Position numbers and translations under genes: made by a program
Shown here: positions 46,166-64,000 of the stretch, piece after piece
Numbering within the stretch: the stretch's first letter is position 1
How the letters are laid out: the number at the start of each line of letters is the position of its first letter
Source of the DNA: Bolinopsis microptera
Taxonomy: Eukaryota > Ctenophora > Tentaculata > Lobata > Bolinopsidae
Assembly: GCF_026151205.1 (NCBI RefSeq)
Contig: NC_087083.1
Span: 13,328,944 to 13,392,943 of the forward strand
Length of the DNA stretch: 64,000 nt
Direction of reading: 5' to 3'
Notes under the pieces: generated by a model
Told to the model about the DNA's origin: nothing
Databases searched by the model: none
The model's input: only the letters and a program-made list of their open reading frames with translations

Positions 46166-46995
46166 CACTGCTCTGCAAGTGTTGAGGTTGTTTTCTTGAG
46201 GATTTCCAGTTGAGAGATGTATGGAAGAGTACCCACCTCAGTATTAAACAAAATGTACAAAGTGAGAGAGTGAGATGGACTCTTTAGATTTATCTCAGAT
46301 TAAAATGTCAGATGCAGGAAATCTTTACAACTTCAAGCAAATCAGAATATCAGATCATGTTTTTATGCTCCCAAGATACATGTTACCTAACGAGACATAT
46401 TTATATTCGACATAATTCCGTGACCTAAATGAGTTGTGATGGGATTTTTGCTGGAAACCACTGCATTTCGTACCCCAAAATTAAATCATGGTATTTGGGG
46501 ATTTTTTTCATTTCTTTAATTTACAAAAATAAAACTACTAGTCAATTTCTTCTTCATTTCTGGTTCAGGGACGTTTCTCTCTCCAGTTTGGTCCCGGGTA
46601 TAGGTACCTCTAACAAGCTGTTTTATCTTATAAACAGTTTCTACGGCACCTTTGAAAGTTAGTTTTAACTTGACAATGGGAGACCACCAGTGTTTGTTAT
46701 CCTCCACCACTCCCGAAATTTCAATGCCGTGGCAAATGAAATAGTAGCAGAGCTTGCTGACTTATAATACAACGTGTCAAACCGTCATGAATCATATTTA
46801 TAACCTACTATATTGATAGTAAATCGACAAAGTCATAATTAAAGTAAATATGTGAAAAATAATAGTCCGAAAATATGGTGTTTTGTTCGGAAAACCACCG
46901 ACTTTCGTACCTTTTAAATATGTCTCATAAGGTATCTTACTATGGATTTTGTTGTAGAACTAATAGTAATAACCGTAATTTTTAGCTTATGTAGA

Positions 46996-49900
46996 ATGGG
47001 TCAACTAACTCTTAGCGAAGTCATGCAGTGCCTCAAGGAGGAGTTTTCAACAGACAAATGGTCACGAGAATCTGTAAAGGAAATCCTTGAAAGGTAAATT
47101 ACAACAAATGGTAATCTCTCATTGTCTCATCATCCAAACTGAAAGGATGCATTTGGTAGCCTATCAATGACAATAAGTAATGAAACTATGTAGCGATAGT
47201 TGTGGTTTCATACTATTTCTACCTATCCAGTATTTACTACCTTGTAAATGTACCTTGCAACATTCCCTGCAAAGACATTTATTTGACAAATTTTGTACCC
47301 TAATTATTTACTTGTTTCAGCTACGATCACACAGGAGGAGATTGGAAACAATATTGCAAGTTTGACGACCACAAATACTACAGAGTAGTTATCGATATAG
47401 GAAACAACAGGTGGGTTAGTTGGTAGTATAATAAATCTTGAAAAATATAGATTAGTGATCGATTGGTTGCAAAATATATTCATAACATTTTAAATGTTCT
47501 ATATCAGCTTCACTGAATTGCATTATCATTACATCAAACTGATCGAATCAAGCCTTCTGTACACTCTTCGATGGAATTGTGTCTCTAAATATTTCCTGAT
47601 AAGTTCAAAGAAATTTTTCATCATACGAGACTGACAAGATATCTCAACTATAAATGTTTATAACAGAACATGCCATATATCGTATAATCAATCAGACATG
47701 ACACTTGTATATTCCCAACTCCTGTATAGTTGAGAAGTGACTGTATGCTTTACTACTTTCAAGCTATAAGATAGCTTATTTATTAATTACACCAACAACA
47801 AGATCTAAAAAATGGTGTATTTTTTTCACAGTCATCGTAATTTCACCCTCAGGTACAATCTAGTGATCCTGTGTTGGAACTGTGGACAAGGTACCCCCGT
47901 ACACGATCATCCAACTGCTGAGTGCATGTTTAAAGTTTGTGAGGGATCCGTTTGTGAAACAAGGTCAGTGTGTATTTATACACATTTATACACATTTATA
48001 CACATTTATACACATTTATACACATTATGTTTATAAACATTAAACAAAGTAACTGTATTATAGTGAGTAATGTTGTTGTGACTGTCTTCATCTACTCACA
48101 TTCAGTTTACATCAGCTGCAAGTTAAGAATATTCAATAGCTGTAGTAGTATTCAATAGCTACACCAATATAGCTGCATTAGTATTCAATAGCTACACCAA
48201 TATAGCTGTATTAGTATTCAATAGCTACACCAATATAGCTGTATTAGTATTCAATAGCTACACCAATATAGCTGTAGTAGTATTCAATAGCTACACCAAT
48301 ATAGCTGTATTAGTATTCAATAGCTACACCAATATAGCTGTATTAGTATTCAATAGCTACACCAATATTTATCTCTAATTCTCACCATGATTAACATCTT
48401 GCTTGTTGTCTCAACTTCTTTCATCTTTGGTTGGTTCACATGGTGGGTAACACTGAAGCTGACACGGCTTATTATTATCTAAAACTTACCTATTAGACCG
48501 CTATTTTAAATTATTGAGCATCAACATCTGACCTCTTCTAACCTCATTTATCCTCTTCTAACTTTGCCTCCAAACTCAGATATTCGTTCCCAGAGTGCGG
48601 TAAAAAAGTTCACCTGGAGGTTTCCGAAGAAACTTCTCTAAACGAGGGAGAAGTTGGTCATATAAACGATTACCAAGGTGATTGCTTTACTATTTAAATT
48701 ATTATTATATTACTCATATTAATATATTACTTGAATTATCACATATTACTTATATTAATATTTATTATATTACTTATATTATTACATTACTTATATTACT
48801 TATATTATTATATTAATTATATCATTATTCTAATTTAATCGTTAAAAAGTTTGGTAGTTAAACAATTTCCTTTCCTTAATAGTGTCCACTGAGTGTAAAA
48901 CTGGATATTGTATTTTTAAGTTTAAAGACCATGCACACGAAATTTGTAAGAACTTTCCTTCCTAAATCGTGGTCACTAAATTTTAAACTGGATATATATT
49001 TTGTTTCTTTAACTTTATAGATTATGCTGCATGCACTGTAATATATACTTCTAGAATCAGCTATTCAAGAAGATTGCACAACCTACAGTCACATTCATTG
49101 TTTTAATCGATATTTTCTGGAATATTCTCAGTGTATATTAACTGTACAGTTATCTGCTTAATGTTGGGCGGAGCCGGGAGAGAACTGTGAACCTTGTGTA
49201 AAGTACAGTTATCTGTTACAATGCCAACAATTGCACAGATTGGCACTTATTAGTACAGGTTATCATATTATGGTTCAGTTTCTGGTCGTAATCAAATTTG
49301 ATAAAAGAAAGATAAAAGTAAATTTCGCTTACAAATTTACACATCGTCAATATTTATGTAAAAATAAAAATATATCATAGAAGAAGGGACGGGGACTCTT
49401 GTTTATATGTTTTCTAATTATCTCGCAGTAGCTCTCTTCTAACTTTATGTGTAACTGTAAGCAGCTCTCAATAGATACGGCTCACCGAAAAAAAACCCGG
49501 AAATACATCGTTACCAAGCCGGAAATTAATGAACTTGTCCTGTTTCTGAGGCGTTTATCCTTTTTTATCCCGTTTTTTCCCGGTGTCAGACCGCATTCCA
49601 CAAACACTGAAAATTATGTAATCTGTGCAGGTAAAAGGCAGTTTCTTATTCGATCAGTGTTGGGAAACATTTTCAATATCAGTAAAAATAACATTGTAAA
49701 TCATAGGGGTTCGTGTTTTTCGTGAAGTGGATGTCGTCTATAAATGGATATTGGGTTTATTAATTCTGTTAAAGTGTTAAAGGTACAAGTGTTAAACTCG
49801 ATTAGAATTCAGGTAGAAAAACTTATCAAATAAATCGTATTGCAAATCGTATTAGAAATGTGAGTTGGACAATGTTGATTTGCTTTTTAGCTATAACCTT

Positions 49901-51880
49901 ACCTTACCTCTCTCAGAGATCATTAGAAATAAAATAGAAAAGTTATTAAGAAATGTATGTTGTTAGTAAGTTGTTAGTATGTTGTTAAGACATGTATGTT
50001 GTTAGTAAGCTGTTAGTAAGTTGTTAATACATTTACCATTTCAGGGATACACCGGATGAGCAATGACAGTGACACGGACACATGTGTAACGTTACATTGC
50101 TACTTTCCTCCGTACAAAACAGTACGTAACATATGTTTTTCATTATTATTATTAGTTAGTTTTGATTAATGTTAATTTATTGGGTTACTTTATAATTTCC
50201 ATCATGATTATTTTTCCCATACATCATTGTTTTCGAATTTCTTACTTTTGTATGAGGGGCAGCCAGAGACAGTTTCTTTTAAGCCATAGCGTACGCCATG
50301 AACCGGATAGCCCTTGTATGAGAGGATTTTAACTCATATAAGGTTTTGTTTACATAATTTACTTCGTGTTTCAAGTGGGGGCGTGTATTTAGTGGGTGTT
50401 TTTAAAGGTCATGCGTGCAACAACAACTTTCACCAGGAAAATAGCGTACGCCATGAACCGGATAGCCCTTGTGTGAGAGGATTTTAACTCATATAAGGTT
50501 TTGTTTACATAATTTACTTCGTGTCTCAAGTCGTGTTTTTAGTGGGTGTTTTTAAAGGTCATGCGTGCAACAACAACTTTCACCAGGAAAATATGTGAAA
50601 ATGTGATTCGATCCTCAACGTTACTACCTTTATTATTATTAACACATTTTATATGGTTAACAGTAAACACGGAATTAGAAAGAGCTTTTCAGCTTTTCAT
50701 CTAACCGCGATATATTGCTGAAATGTTTACCGGAAAAAGTAGAATCAAATTCGTTTTAGACGAGACGAGAGTTTGGAGACTGGATTAAGAGTTACACTCA
50801 GTAGTTCATTCCGAAAACTTATTCTAGAAGACCCTTAAATAATCGAAAGAAATATAATAAAAAACAGTATCGATTCCTCCATTGTCATCAGTCCATACCA
50901 TGAAATATATAGATTGCCGATGTCGAATATACAAAATTCTAAAATTTCTTATACATATTTCCCAAACTCACAAAACATTTCCTGCCCAAATTATCATAAT
51001 AATCTTGAAATCCTGTCTGTGCTCTTCTGGAAAATAATGTGAGTTTATGTGCTGCTAACTTAGGTAAGAAATGAAAATAGATTTACATACACTCTACAGT
51101 CTACAGAAGGCTACGATCTGCGGTTCCCCTTTAACGTACACGTATTACCGGAATTTAACTCCCAGAATTTTATCTTCCTTGTAGCTGTTTTATTGAGCGT
51201 ACACTAAGGTAACGGTAAAATTAATTTGATTTTAGAAATTATACTGTACGGCAAATAAAGGATGCTTGATTAACCTATTTAATTAATTAATTCAGTTCAT
51301 TGAATAATGAAATTGATTACCTAGTCCTGATTACCAGATCTTCCCTATTATTCAAGTACATTTCTGGGTTCCAACTAGATTAAAAACTGCTGAGTATCTA
51401 TCCTAATAGTGGTGTTATTAAACTTCATTTTATTATTATTTAATCAACTAATATGTAATAACTGCTGAGTATCTATCCTAATAGTGGTGTTATTAAACTT
51501 CATTTTATTATTATTTAATCAACTAATATGTAATAACTGCTGAGTATCTATCTTAATAGTGGTGTTATTAAACTTCATTTTATTATTATTTAATCAACTA
51601 ATATGTAATAACTGCTGAGTATCTATCCTAATAGTGGTGTTATTAAACTTCATTTTATTATTATTTAATCAACTAATATGTAATAACTGCTGAGTATCTA
51701 TCCTAATAGTGGTATTATTAAACTTCAATTTATTATTATTTAATTAACTAATATAACTAATTAATTAATTAATTAACTAATAACTTACTTCAGGTAAACA
51801 CGTATGACGAAAGGACTGGAGACAAAACAGAGTTTATCGTAAAGTGCGTGATGGCTGAAGACTCATCATGTACACAGTAG
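46996..51880 (+). CDS. CDO1: cysteine dioxygenase type I (6 exons)
   Basis: Cytosolic non-haem iron enzyme that oxidises L-cysteine to cysteine sulfinate, the first step toward taurine and sulfate. Exons 46996-47093, 47321-47410, 47853-47963, 48580-48677, 50045-50121, 51794-51880; every border is GT-AG and in phase, giving 186 aa (human 200). The cupin iron ligands are visible: VHDH (two His) and GIHRM (third His). C five residues after the second His (HPTAEC) and Tyr in LHCYFPPY match the Cys93-Tyr157 pair that forms the thioether cofactor in animal enzymes. Other conserved blocks are KFDDHKYYR, ILCWNCGQG and ERTG. An in-frame ATG at 46942 would add 18 hydrophobic residues; the start at 46996 fits the family better. 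Introns 3, 4 and 5 carry tandem repeats. Confidence 0.95.
47970..48027. repeat. 12-bp repeat (tatacacattta)n in CDO1 intron 3
   Basis: About five copies starting 7 bp after the donor of exon 3. Confidence 0.85.
48130..48370. repeat. ~34-bp tandem repeat in CDO1 intron 3
   Basis: Seven copies of a unit made of caatagctacaccaatat and agctgtattagtatt. Confidence 0.9.
50286..50594. repeat. two tandem ~155-bp copies in CDO1 intron 5
   Basis: Both begin tagcgtacgccatgaaccgg and end caactttcaccaggaaaata; the second has a ~10-bp deletion. Intron 5 begins at 50122. Confidence 0.88.
51386..51760. repeat. five tandem 75-bp copies in CDO1 intron 5
   Basis: Unit starts actgctgagtatctatcct at 51386, 51461, 51536, 51611 and 51686, with only a few substitutions; the last ends about 35 bp from the acceptor of exon 6. 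Confidence 0.93.
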
Positions 51881-54800
51881 AGAAATAACAATGTTCTCAA
51901 CAACGCGCACGTGGACCTGCCAAATTACTTGAACAACAGTAATAACCAATTAGTTAATTACTAATAACAGTTATAATAACCAATTAGTTAATTACTAATA
52001 ACAGTACTAACCAATTAGTTAATTACTAATAACAGTGATTATAACCAATTAGTTAATTACTAATGACAGTGATTATAACCAATTAGTTAATTACTAATAA
52101 CAGTAATAAGTATGGTGCAGGGTTTGCGAAGATGATAGCTTGTTGTCCCTGTGGAACTGATTAGGACGTAATAATGGGACTGGGAAGCGCAACACGTCTG
52201 TTTTGACACGTGACTAAAATAATGGTTTTCAATTGGCTGCATGGTCTTGAAATGAAAAGTAGAAATAGTAAGTTGAGACCACATATTTTTGTGCACTCTC
52301 AACAGTGTTTTTAAAATCTTGAGTTGCTGCTTTTGGCAAAATATTTAATTATTAATTACTACAATTTGCAAGCTAAAATTAGATAAAATATGTCACGTGT
52401 CAGAAGAAGTGTGCTTCGTCTTCCCTAATACACGAAACGGAGATTGTAGTCTCTCGCAAGACTTTATCGAGAGACTTTTCAAGTGTCTCTGTTGTGTTGT
52501 CTTTCATTTTATCGTGTTTCTTTGCTGATTTTGGCATCGAAATATCATAAAAATGTGTTGAACAGACGGAGATGAATTTATAAATGATCAGATAGGTATT
52601 TTATAGCCATTGAAACAGACAGCCAATGATTAAATATTAACTTTTAAAGATTTTTACGCAAGATTTTAGGATTTGATCTGTTCAAAATGTTACTAGATTG
52701 TGTAAATAAGCCGTTCTTTTTAAAAGATATTTTAAAATCGACTGTAAATAAAATAAAATATTTTAGGCAGAAAAAGTTTTCCGGTTGTTTGACCCGGAAA
52801 TTCCATTCCTTATAATTCAAATGTCCCCCATTATTAAATTATCGGAAGTTCATTTTCCTGGCTTTTGTGTTACGATATGATAATAATGTAATGTTACACA
52901 CACTATAATTCGCTCACTGTTAAATGAATAAGTAAATATGACATTGCATGTACTATATTTATGTATAAAAGTAGGATTACTTGGTCGATTGTCGTGCACT
53001 TAAGCTATAGCGGGCAGTTTAGACCTTTTATTGCATGAAAGTGGGGTGTGTCAAACCGTGCATTTATTTATTAAATAAAATACGTCTAATCAGTAAACTT
53101 GTCGCAAAAACGTAATGACCAGAAATTTCGAATCAGAATCATCACAATAATGTGAGAAATGTGTGGAATGTTACTAATAAACAACGTTCTGATCCGGAAA
53201 TTACAGAAAAGGTTGACATTAAAAACGATTGAAAATCCGGTTTGATGCTACCTTCGCACAATTTAGCTGTTTGAATGTATTTTTAGAACCTTGGTGCAGC
53301 GATTTTATTTGATCTTTGCTGACTTATAAATCATTGTCAGTGTAAAGCAATGTGGGGATGCATTTTACCGTACAAATAGTTGCTAGACCATGTTGTTGAA
53401 ACAATAATATCTCGATTTACAGTATCCTCGCAGCAGCTTTTTATTTTTTAAATGTTTTCAAGCACGAGTAAAACGTGAATTCATGATAGTTAGTCAGTGC
53501 AGTAAAATGGTAATTAACTTTCTAGGCTACTAGACGTATTTATTTACAGAAGATTCTAGGTGATTGTTTTTAATTTAACCTTCTAAAGAATTTGGAGGTT
53601 ATAAAGATTTTAGACATTCTCGAAATTTCGAAAGTTATAGAGATTTCTCGACTCTTACTTATCGTATGCAAGGGAAGAAGTTGAATATTTGGCAAGAACA
53701 GAGAACTCCAATTTTAAAATATTGGATAGTCATCGTAATTCAACTATAATTGTGTCTAGTTAGATATACAGTTTTGACAAATTTATAAGATGATGTATTG
53801 TGAAAAATTAAATTTGTTTAAACATCGTTGAGATTTTGTTTCATTTTTCATTTGTATTCTGAGAAAGTTGCTTCCGAAAAAATTGAAAGTTTAAAAAAAT
53901 TTTATTCAGCACATGTGATCGTCCGTTTGTTATCTTGCTCAAAATTTAAGGAGCTCAGAAAATTCCCGATGGTTCGTTAAGCCTCACGAGGAATTTTTGG
54001 CAAGGTCTTTGCATATTTCAAATGTTTTTAACACGTTTATGACGTACGTTGTTATAACTTATAAACCATTATAAGTGCTAAATTCCTTTTGATTACTCTT
54101 GTCTCTTTGCCAAATTATTATTGACCACATTCGTGAAAACTACTTGAAAACCGTTAAATCTATCACTTTTACATATAATAATATTATTATATTACATATT
54201 ATAATAATATTATGATGATTCAATATAAACATCAACATGTTCATTTAAACGCGGGATATAACTTGAAAGTTAGATGAGATACCCTCGCATTACAATACTA
54301 CTCTCTGTTTGATAGTCACGAGCGTGATCTGCCACGTCAATATGGATTCCTGACAAAAGTGAGGACAACTACAATTCGCTTCATACCATTTTAATACCAT
54401 GCATTTTGAATAGCGGCAATATTTATAATTTAGCTTTTGAGCTTACCTAACCCTAGCATACGATTGTAACATCCTGTCTCGTGACTTGAATTACACACAG
54501 ACAACACAATATAGTGGTCACTCCCTAGGCTTTAAGAGCTGCAGCCATTAAGCCGAAGATAGCGTTAACTAATTATAATATGATGTATGATAAATGAAAC
54601 ATTCTTCCGGATGCGGAACGTATACGGCGTACGCGAACTCCGAATCGTTAAAATATGGAAAAACTACGACATGTTTTGATTAGTTCAACAAGAAAGCCGC
54701 GCGCGCGCGCACCATGTGTATATTAAGAAGATAAAATTAGATGACGCAGACATTACACCTGTGACAGCCTGGTATGGGTCCATAATAGAGACCGTACAAA

Positions 54801-56777
54801 TGAAGCGAACACTACATAATTATGGTAATGGCTCGTTTCATACAATATATTTCGAGCACGGATATGAACTCAAGATTGCGGCAGAACTCTCCACCAGTCC
54901 ACCAAACTTTTGACTTTGTTCCGAAGCAATCTCAAATTTGATATTTTGTAACACTTTATCCGCGCCGTCTCGGTGTCACTCTCGGTCTAGTTCTAGTTAT
55001 TTCAGTTTTTCTACTTGTAGTTGTACCACACACATAGTTAGATGTGACGGTTCAAAGAGCGTACTGTCAAACCTAAATATTTTGGTTAAAATTGGGAGAT
55101 CACGCAGCTACAGCAAATCGGCCGGAATAGAACAGGATCATTGTTCATTCTGTGTTTTAACTTTAAGTGTATTATTCGTTGCCAAACCATGCTGCATGCG
55201 GAGCAAGATTGTTCTCCATAATGGGACAATCTCTGTCCTGAGAATCTGACGTGAAAATTTTACATTTTCCTTCACATTCCGACAGGTGCGCATATTTTAC
55301 TTTAAGTAGAGGAATACCATTCTATTTTCTACTGTATGTACATTTAGTTGACCCACTACAAAAAGAACTGTGTGCCAAAACTATTTTAATTTAATTGTTA
55401 ATACGACTAATAGTAATAAAACTCTATTCTTTTCTGATATTGTTCTCTGATACAATTAATTACAAACTTTATAGTAGAAAGTTTTGGTACACTGCTTACA
55501 AATAAGCAGTGTTACGCGTGGGTATATTTCATATATTATTATAAAGTAAAAGTAAAACAGATTGCCATATTCATTTGAAACTCAACCGTCAACATATTCC
55601 ATAATTAATTAAGCAATTGGTTAATTAATCTCGTGTCCGGTGGTTGTGGGGGTTAACTTTTTAACGCCTATAGAAATGCTATGTAATGACCATCTTTAAA
55701 TTAGAAATGAAAATAATTTCGCCTGGGTTGATAACGAAAAAGGAGATTGGGTGTAGTAACATGTAATAAATTTTACCCTTGTCCCTGGGTGTGATATTTC
55801 ACCCATTACTTAAACATGATCTTAAGAGTAACATGGTTAGATTTCAACGTAGCTAATCGAGTTAACGCAAAAGTAAATAAATTTAACTTGTTTTGCTCGG
55901 TAACGTAAAGAGTAAGGTCATACGGTTTTGCACTAACTTTCATCGCCAGTTTTAATTCAGTTATCGTATAAATGCACTTATTTTTTCTGATACTGATAGA
56001 TCGGCTCAAATGCATACTATAACAAGATTGGACAAAATTTCTCTTTATGTTCCTCAAAATATAAAATGAATCGTCTGAAGTATCTAGAAAAATGGAATCA
56101 TCAACACAAAGACGGTTCGTATATGACAGGAAGTACAGCGGAACTTTTCAAAAACGGTGGGTAATACGGCGGAATCACATGGCACACAGATTACAATTTT
56201 TGTAGATTGAATCGAATGTGATTCACCCTAAACGCTCATTCTTCTAGAACCTTCCATAGTACATACAATGTTTTGTTTATTTTGTTGTTAAACTATCAGC
56301 TCCTACGCGAGGACAACTGTAACAGTTTAACACAGGGTTACTCCTGTTACTGTAAACATATGGAGAGATTTCTTGCAGTATTTTAAGTTTTATGTGATTC
56401 AGCCTTTTCCGAAAGTTCCGCCGTACGGTCCTGTAAATCTCAGATAAATCAGTCGATCGAAAATTGCGAAATTATTCTCGTCTCAAAATGCAATATTAAC
56501 AAAACAAAATTCTCGGATTTTTATCATCAGTATACTCAAATCAGCTTTGTTCGAAACTCGCTGTCACGTGACAGCGAGTCACGTGACTCGCTATCACGTG
56601 ACTCGCTGTCACGTGACTCGCTATCACGTGACTCGCTGTCACGTGACTCGCTATCACGCGTCACACCAAGTTTTTATCAAATCAGCGCTACTTCCAGCTT
56701 ATATCAAATAACTCATTACTCAATCACTTATAATTCAAACTGCAGGAAAAAAAAAAGAGTTTGAAAGTCGATCCCTT
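51881..56777. other. intergenic region between CDO1 and makorin
   Basis: No gene recognised; ORFs near 54716-55249 and 55806-56057 show no domain. Contains a ~31-bp tandem repeat (ataaccaattagttaattac...) at 51940-52110, an AT-rich palindrome at 54177-54222, and a CACGTG array at 56558-56660. Confidence 0.55.
56558..56660. repeat. tandem array of TCACGTGACTCGCT
   Basis: Seven sites of TCACGTGA (the last mutated to tcacgcg), alternating with cgctgt and cgctat. It begins with GTCACGTGAC at 56563 and lies about 120 bp beyond the makorin stop codon. Confidence 0.9.

Positions 56778-64000
<7,223 letters not shown>

Larger units (their letters stand above)
43604..46940. other. intergenic region between SRF and cysteine dioxygenase
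   Basis: No intact gene. It holds a long hairpin (44415-44503), two MITEs (44999-45165, 45468-45541), diverged pieces of the 622-bp repeat family (near 44290-44345 and 45270-45400) and a decayed LINE 3' end (about 45930-46165). The promoters of SRF (leftward) and CDO1 (rightward) must both lie here. Confidence 0.6.

Overview
This window is nuclear DNA of an invertebrate animal. It is AT-rich, its genes are split by many GT-AG introns, and it carries animal retroelements (a CR1-like LINE, a Penelope-like element), MITEs and many minisatellites. The four recognisable host genes are ERO1, SRF, cysteine dioxygenase and makorin. Family similarity alone cannot place the species; a non-bilaterian marine animal (cnidarian, ctenophore or sponge) is a guess. 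Layout: 1-15143 is a mobile-DNA block. A 622-bp sequence is tandemly duplicated, and the second copy is split by a 13.5-kb element (927-14439) with ~581-bp terminal inverted repeats and a 6-bp target duplication (GTTCTA). The first copy preserves the unoccupied site. Inside the element lie a nearly intact CR1-type LINE (3163 to about 8650) and a zinc-finger ORF. The LINE ORF1 joins an AlkB-type dioxygenase to an SGNH esterase. No Polinton polymerase or integrase is visible. 15628-29564 (minus) is a 12-exon ERO1 gene, reconstructed with every splice phase consistent (448 aa). Its 4.9-kb intron 6 holds an opposite-strand gene for a small secreted protein, and that gene's first intron holds a 5'-truncated Penelope-like element. 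ERO1 introns carry minisatellites, including repeated copies of an exon-2 splice junction and arrays of TGACGTCA/CACGTG. 33058-43486 (minus) is a 7-exon SRF gene (373 aa) with two perfect CArG boxes just upstream of its ATG. 43.6-46.9 kb is intergenic, with MITEs, a long hairpin and a decayed LINE fragment. 46996-51880 (plus) is a 6-exon cysteine dioxygenase (186 aa). 56778-64000 (minus) is the 3' part of a makorin gene; its large intron contains a same-strand gene for a papain-like protease with three galectin-like C-terminal repeats, broken by two frameshifts. ERO1 (disulfide formation) and cysteine dioxygenase (cysteine catabolism) both concern thiols, but nothing in the sequence shows that they are functionally linked.
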